Assembly (NCBI GenBank): GCA_020851595.1
Contig: JADZCK010000016.1
Coordinates: 1 to 55,197, forward strand
Length of the DNA: 55,197 nucleotides
Source of the DNA: Candidatus Nomurabacteria bacterium
GTDB lineage: Bacteria > Patescibacteriota > Minisyncoccia > Phycocordibacterales > UBA9973
Direction of reading: 5' to 3'
Shown here: positions 52,431 through 55,197 of the stretch, piece by piece
How the letters are laid out: every line of letters starts with the position of its first letter
Numbering within the stretch: position 1 is the first letter of the stretch
The notes under the pieces: model-generated
Database searches by the model: none
Told to the model about the DNA's origin: nothing
Seen by the model: the letters and a program-made list of their open reading frames with translations, nothing else
Translations under genes and position numbers: made by a program

Positions 52431-55197
52431 TATTGAGTTGGTGTTTCTGGGGTAGGGGGGATTTCAGGATTTTCTGGTGTGGGTGTGGGCTCTGGGGAAG
52501 GTGTTGGGTCTGGAGAGATAACTGGGTCGGCTTGCGGTAAGCTTTCTTGTCCTAAATCTGTCGAAGGAGTAGAAGCTGGAGTTGGTGTAGGGTCTGATGT
52601 TGGAGTTGGCTCTGGGGCTGGTGTTGGGTTTGGTTCGGGAATTATCACTGAGGCAGGAGATACATTTGCATTTTGCAAGAGTACTTGAAGTTGTTCTTCT
52701 GTGACACAAGTATTGTTTATACAAAGCTTTTCTTTAGCAGTATAAGTTTCGGCAAATATACTTCCTATGCCGTTTCCTGTGTCTGCAAGCCAGGTAGCAA
52801 GTTTGCCAAAGAATCTTTCAGCAAAGGTTTGAGTAATGTTCTCTGTTGTTGTGGGAAGAGTTAAGCTTTCTAAATTGGCATTGAGTTCTTGAATAGCTCC
52901 AACCATGTAAGGGGTCATACCAGCTGTTTGCAAGAACTTTCTGGTTGTACCATCAATCCATGTGCCGTCTGTTACCAATTCTGGCATTACTTTAGCAACT
53001 TCCTGAGCGATGAATCCGTGTTTAACTTCTACTCCATCTTGATCCGTTAACCAATTGTAAGTTACTGGTCTTAGGGCTAATACTTTAGCTAAATTGTCTG
53101 ATTGAGTATTGATATTCTTTTTCAAGGTTTCGTCAGATCCGCAAGTAGGCGCTCCAGCATTTGCTGTGAAGTCACAAGTAGAGTCTGCGTCTTCGAGCCT
53201 CAAGAGGACGGTGGCGTCTGTGACAGAAGTGCTACCAACGTGCAAAAGATAACCGGGGTCTGTTGTGCCGATACCAACATTACCATTACCTAATATTGTC
53301 ATTTTTTCTGTCTGAATATTATCAGATGTGCCTGTGCTTCCTGCTGTGGTTGTAAAAAAACGAATAGAAGAAATCCCAGTGCCAGTAGAAATACCTGAAA
53401 GTAATAGTAAGCTTCCTCCATCTTTGTCTGTTGTTCCTACTGTTGATCCTCCTGCTGATATGGACAAATCTTTACCTTCAGTAGCAGCTGTAGTGTTTCT
53501 TTCTATAAAAATACTTCGCTTGTCAGTACCATCAAAAGATAAAGTACCTGATGGTTTTGTCGTGCCTATTCCAACATTACCGTTAGATAATAATGTCATT
53601 ATGTTGTTATTCAACACATCAAAATCTGTGTTAGCTAAAGAAATATCTAATCTTGTTTTAGAATCTGTACCACTATTTTCAAATCTTGACAGATTAAAAG
53701 CTGCGGCAGCTCCATAAGATTCAGATGCAGTGCCTTGTCTCGCTAACATCAGAACATTTTTAGGATCATTTAAAGTGGCTGCTGCAGTAGGGGTTTGATG
53801 AATTACCATCAATGAGTCTGCGTCGTAAGCAAAACCATTATCGTCGACTACCTTTAAACCAACCTGCATCTTAGAAGAGGGCTCAGTTGTTCCAATTCCA
53901 ACATAGCCATTGCCATCAACATTTATTCTTTGATTTCCTTGTCCATCAGCAATAATAATATTATTTGAAAGGGTAGCAGGCAATCCATTAACGTTTGCTC
54001 CAAGGATTGTGTTATTTACACCGGTTATAATTCCACGTCCTGTATTGTGACCAATTGCAATGTTATTTCCTGAACCATCATCAGCTGTGATGTCTAAATC
54101 ATAAAGAGCAGCATAACCTATTCCAATGTTGTCACTTCCCGTCGTGTTTGAAGATAGTGCTTGAAGACCGAGTGCTGCGTTGTAATTACCAGTAGTATTC
54201 ATTTTTAACGCTTCGAAACCAATTCCTGTGTTATTGAATCCTGTAGTATTGGATGTTAAAACATTTACACCAATTCCTGTGTTATAGCTTCCTTGTGATC
54301 CTGTGCTTCCTGTCATCGTAAAATTTCCAGCATTAAGACCAAGGAAAGTGTTGTACCCAGAAGTTCCGGCTAAAGCGAAATTATGAGAGAAACGATCTCC
54401 TGCTCCAGTAGCAACAATGACAGTGTTAGAAAGATCAGCCGGGAGCCCTGTAACATTTGCTCCAAGGATTGTGTTGTTTATACCAGTCACTATTCCTCGT
54501 GCAGTATTATAACCGATAGCAGTATTATTTCCAGAACCATCATCTGCTGTGATGTCTAAATCTGTTAAAGCGCTTTGCCCAACAGCTGTATTGTGATAAC
54601 CAGTAGTATTACCAGCTAAAGCTGCAAAACCAAAACCGGTATTACCGGTGCCTGTTGTGTTTGCAAAAAGAGAATAAAAACCTACGCCAGTATTATAAGA
54701 GCCAGAGACATTTGTGCGTAAAGCAGAAACTCCGTATGCAGTGTTTTGATTACCATCAGTGTTGTTTTCGAGAGCAAAAGTACCGTTTGCTGTATTATCT
54801 ACCCCAGAAGTATTAGAAAAAAGAGCGTGGTATCCAGTAGCAGTTAAACGAGTACCTGTCGTTGTTAAATTTCCTGCTCCACCCAAAAAATAAGCATTCT
54901 GAGCGGTTATAGCATATGCCATATTAATACTGTTGTATTTGTATGCAGAACCAGAAGAAATATTTGTATTTCCAGCTACATCCAGGCTATATCCTGGATT
55001 TGTAGTTCCGATTCCAACATTACCCGTACTTCCTACGTTTATTCTTTGATTACCTTGTCCATCAGCAATGATAATATTGTTTGAAAGGGTAGCAGGCAAA
55101 CCTGTAACATTCGCTCCAAGAATTGTGTTGTTGATACCTGTTACTATTCCTCTTCCAGTGTTGTAACCAAGAGCAGTGTTATTATTTGTGTTGTTTG
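52430..55197 (-). CDS. Large repeat surface/tail-fibre-like protein with Peptidase_S74 chaperone domain and Pro-rich C-terminal tail; 5' end beyond window
   Basis: SDETLKKNINTQSDNLAKVLALRPVTYNWLTDQDGVEVKHGFIAQEVAKVMPELV; repeated NNTAIGYNT.RGI.TG.NNTILGANV.GLPA.LSN; frame continues past ATG 55099 to the edge. Confidence 0.88.
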   Translation of the reverse strand, partial: NNTNNNTALGYNTGRGIVTGINNTILGANVTGLPATLSNNIIIADGQGNQRINVGSTGNVGIGTTNPGYSLDVAGNTNISSGSAYKYNSINMAYAITAQNAYFLGGAGNLTTTGTRLTATGYHALFSNTSGVDNTANGTFALENNTDGNQNTAYGVSALRTNVSGSYNTGVGFYSLFANTTGTGNTGFGFAALAGNTTGYHNTAVGQSALTDLDITADDGSGNNTAIGYNTARGIVTGINNTILGANVTGLPADLSNTVIVATGAGDRFSHNFALAGTSGYNTFLGLNAGNFTMTGSTGSQGSYNTGIGVNVLTSNTTGFNNTGIGFEALKMNTTGNYNAALGLQALSSNTTGSDNIGIGYAALYDLDITADDGSGNNIAIGHNTGRGIITGVNNTILGANVNGLPATLSNNIIIADGQGNQRINVDGNGYVGIGTTEPSSKMQVGLKVVDDNGFAYDADSLMVIHQTPTAAATLNDPKNVLMLARQGTASESYGAAAAFNLSRFENSGTDSKTRLDISLANTDFDVLNNNIMTLLSNGNVGIGTTKPSGTLSFDGTDKRSIFIERNTTAATEGKDLSISAGGSTVGTTDKDGGSLLLLSGISTGTGISSIRFFTTTAGSTGTSDNIQTEKMTILGNGNVGIGTTDPGYLLHVGSTSVTDATVLLRLEDADSTCDFTANAGAPTCGSDETLKKNINTQSDNLAKVLALRPVTYNWLTDQDGVEVKHGFIAQEVAKVMPELVTDGTWIDGTTRKFLQTAGMTPYMVGAIQELNANLESLTLPTTTENITQTFAERFFGKLATWLADTGNGIGSIFAETYTAKEKLCINNTCVTEEQLQVLLQNANVSPASVIIPEPNPTPAPEPTPTSDPTPTPASTPSTDLGQESLPQADPVISPDPTPSPEPTPTPENPEIPPTPETPTQ

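Noticed and set aside
53900-55197. Possible CRISPR-like periodicity in the repeat region
   Set aside because: Periodicity is in-frame protein repeats of the S74 protein, not spacer-separated palindromic repeats.

Overview
AT-rich bacterial chromosome segment. Gene content and protein style (PG-binding/S-layer-like surface proteins, unlinked 23S-5S, intron in 23S, DGR) suggest a Patescibacteria/CPR genome; taxonomy is inference. Main discovery: a diversity-generating retroelement (DGR) at the left edge. It has the 3' end of a target gene with a variable region (VR, 204-333), a template repeat (TR, 669-798), a divergently oriented Avd-like gene and a DGR-type reverse transcriptase. By hand alignment, VR and TR match without gaps over 130 nt and differ at 20 positions, all of them TR adenines. 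One A-to-T change creates an in-frame TAG in the target. About 47 kb away lies a second cassette without RT or Avd (VR2-bearing gene plus a diverged TR-like sequence just upstream of gatC). Its TR leader aligns without gaps to that of the first cassette. Other features: a 23S-5S rRNA operon with no 16S and a 678-nt group I intron at the position I count as E. coli 2593; a polysaccharide locus with gmd/fcl, GT11 and two GT10-like fucosyltransferases; S-layer-like and repeat-rich surface proteins; a Peptidase_S74 protein running off the right edge; and core genes (metG, tatD, rpsF-ssb-rpsR, efp, recA, ftsK, rplJL, rodA, folD, secDF, lemA, htpX, gatCA). No CRISPR array or transposase was seen.
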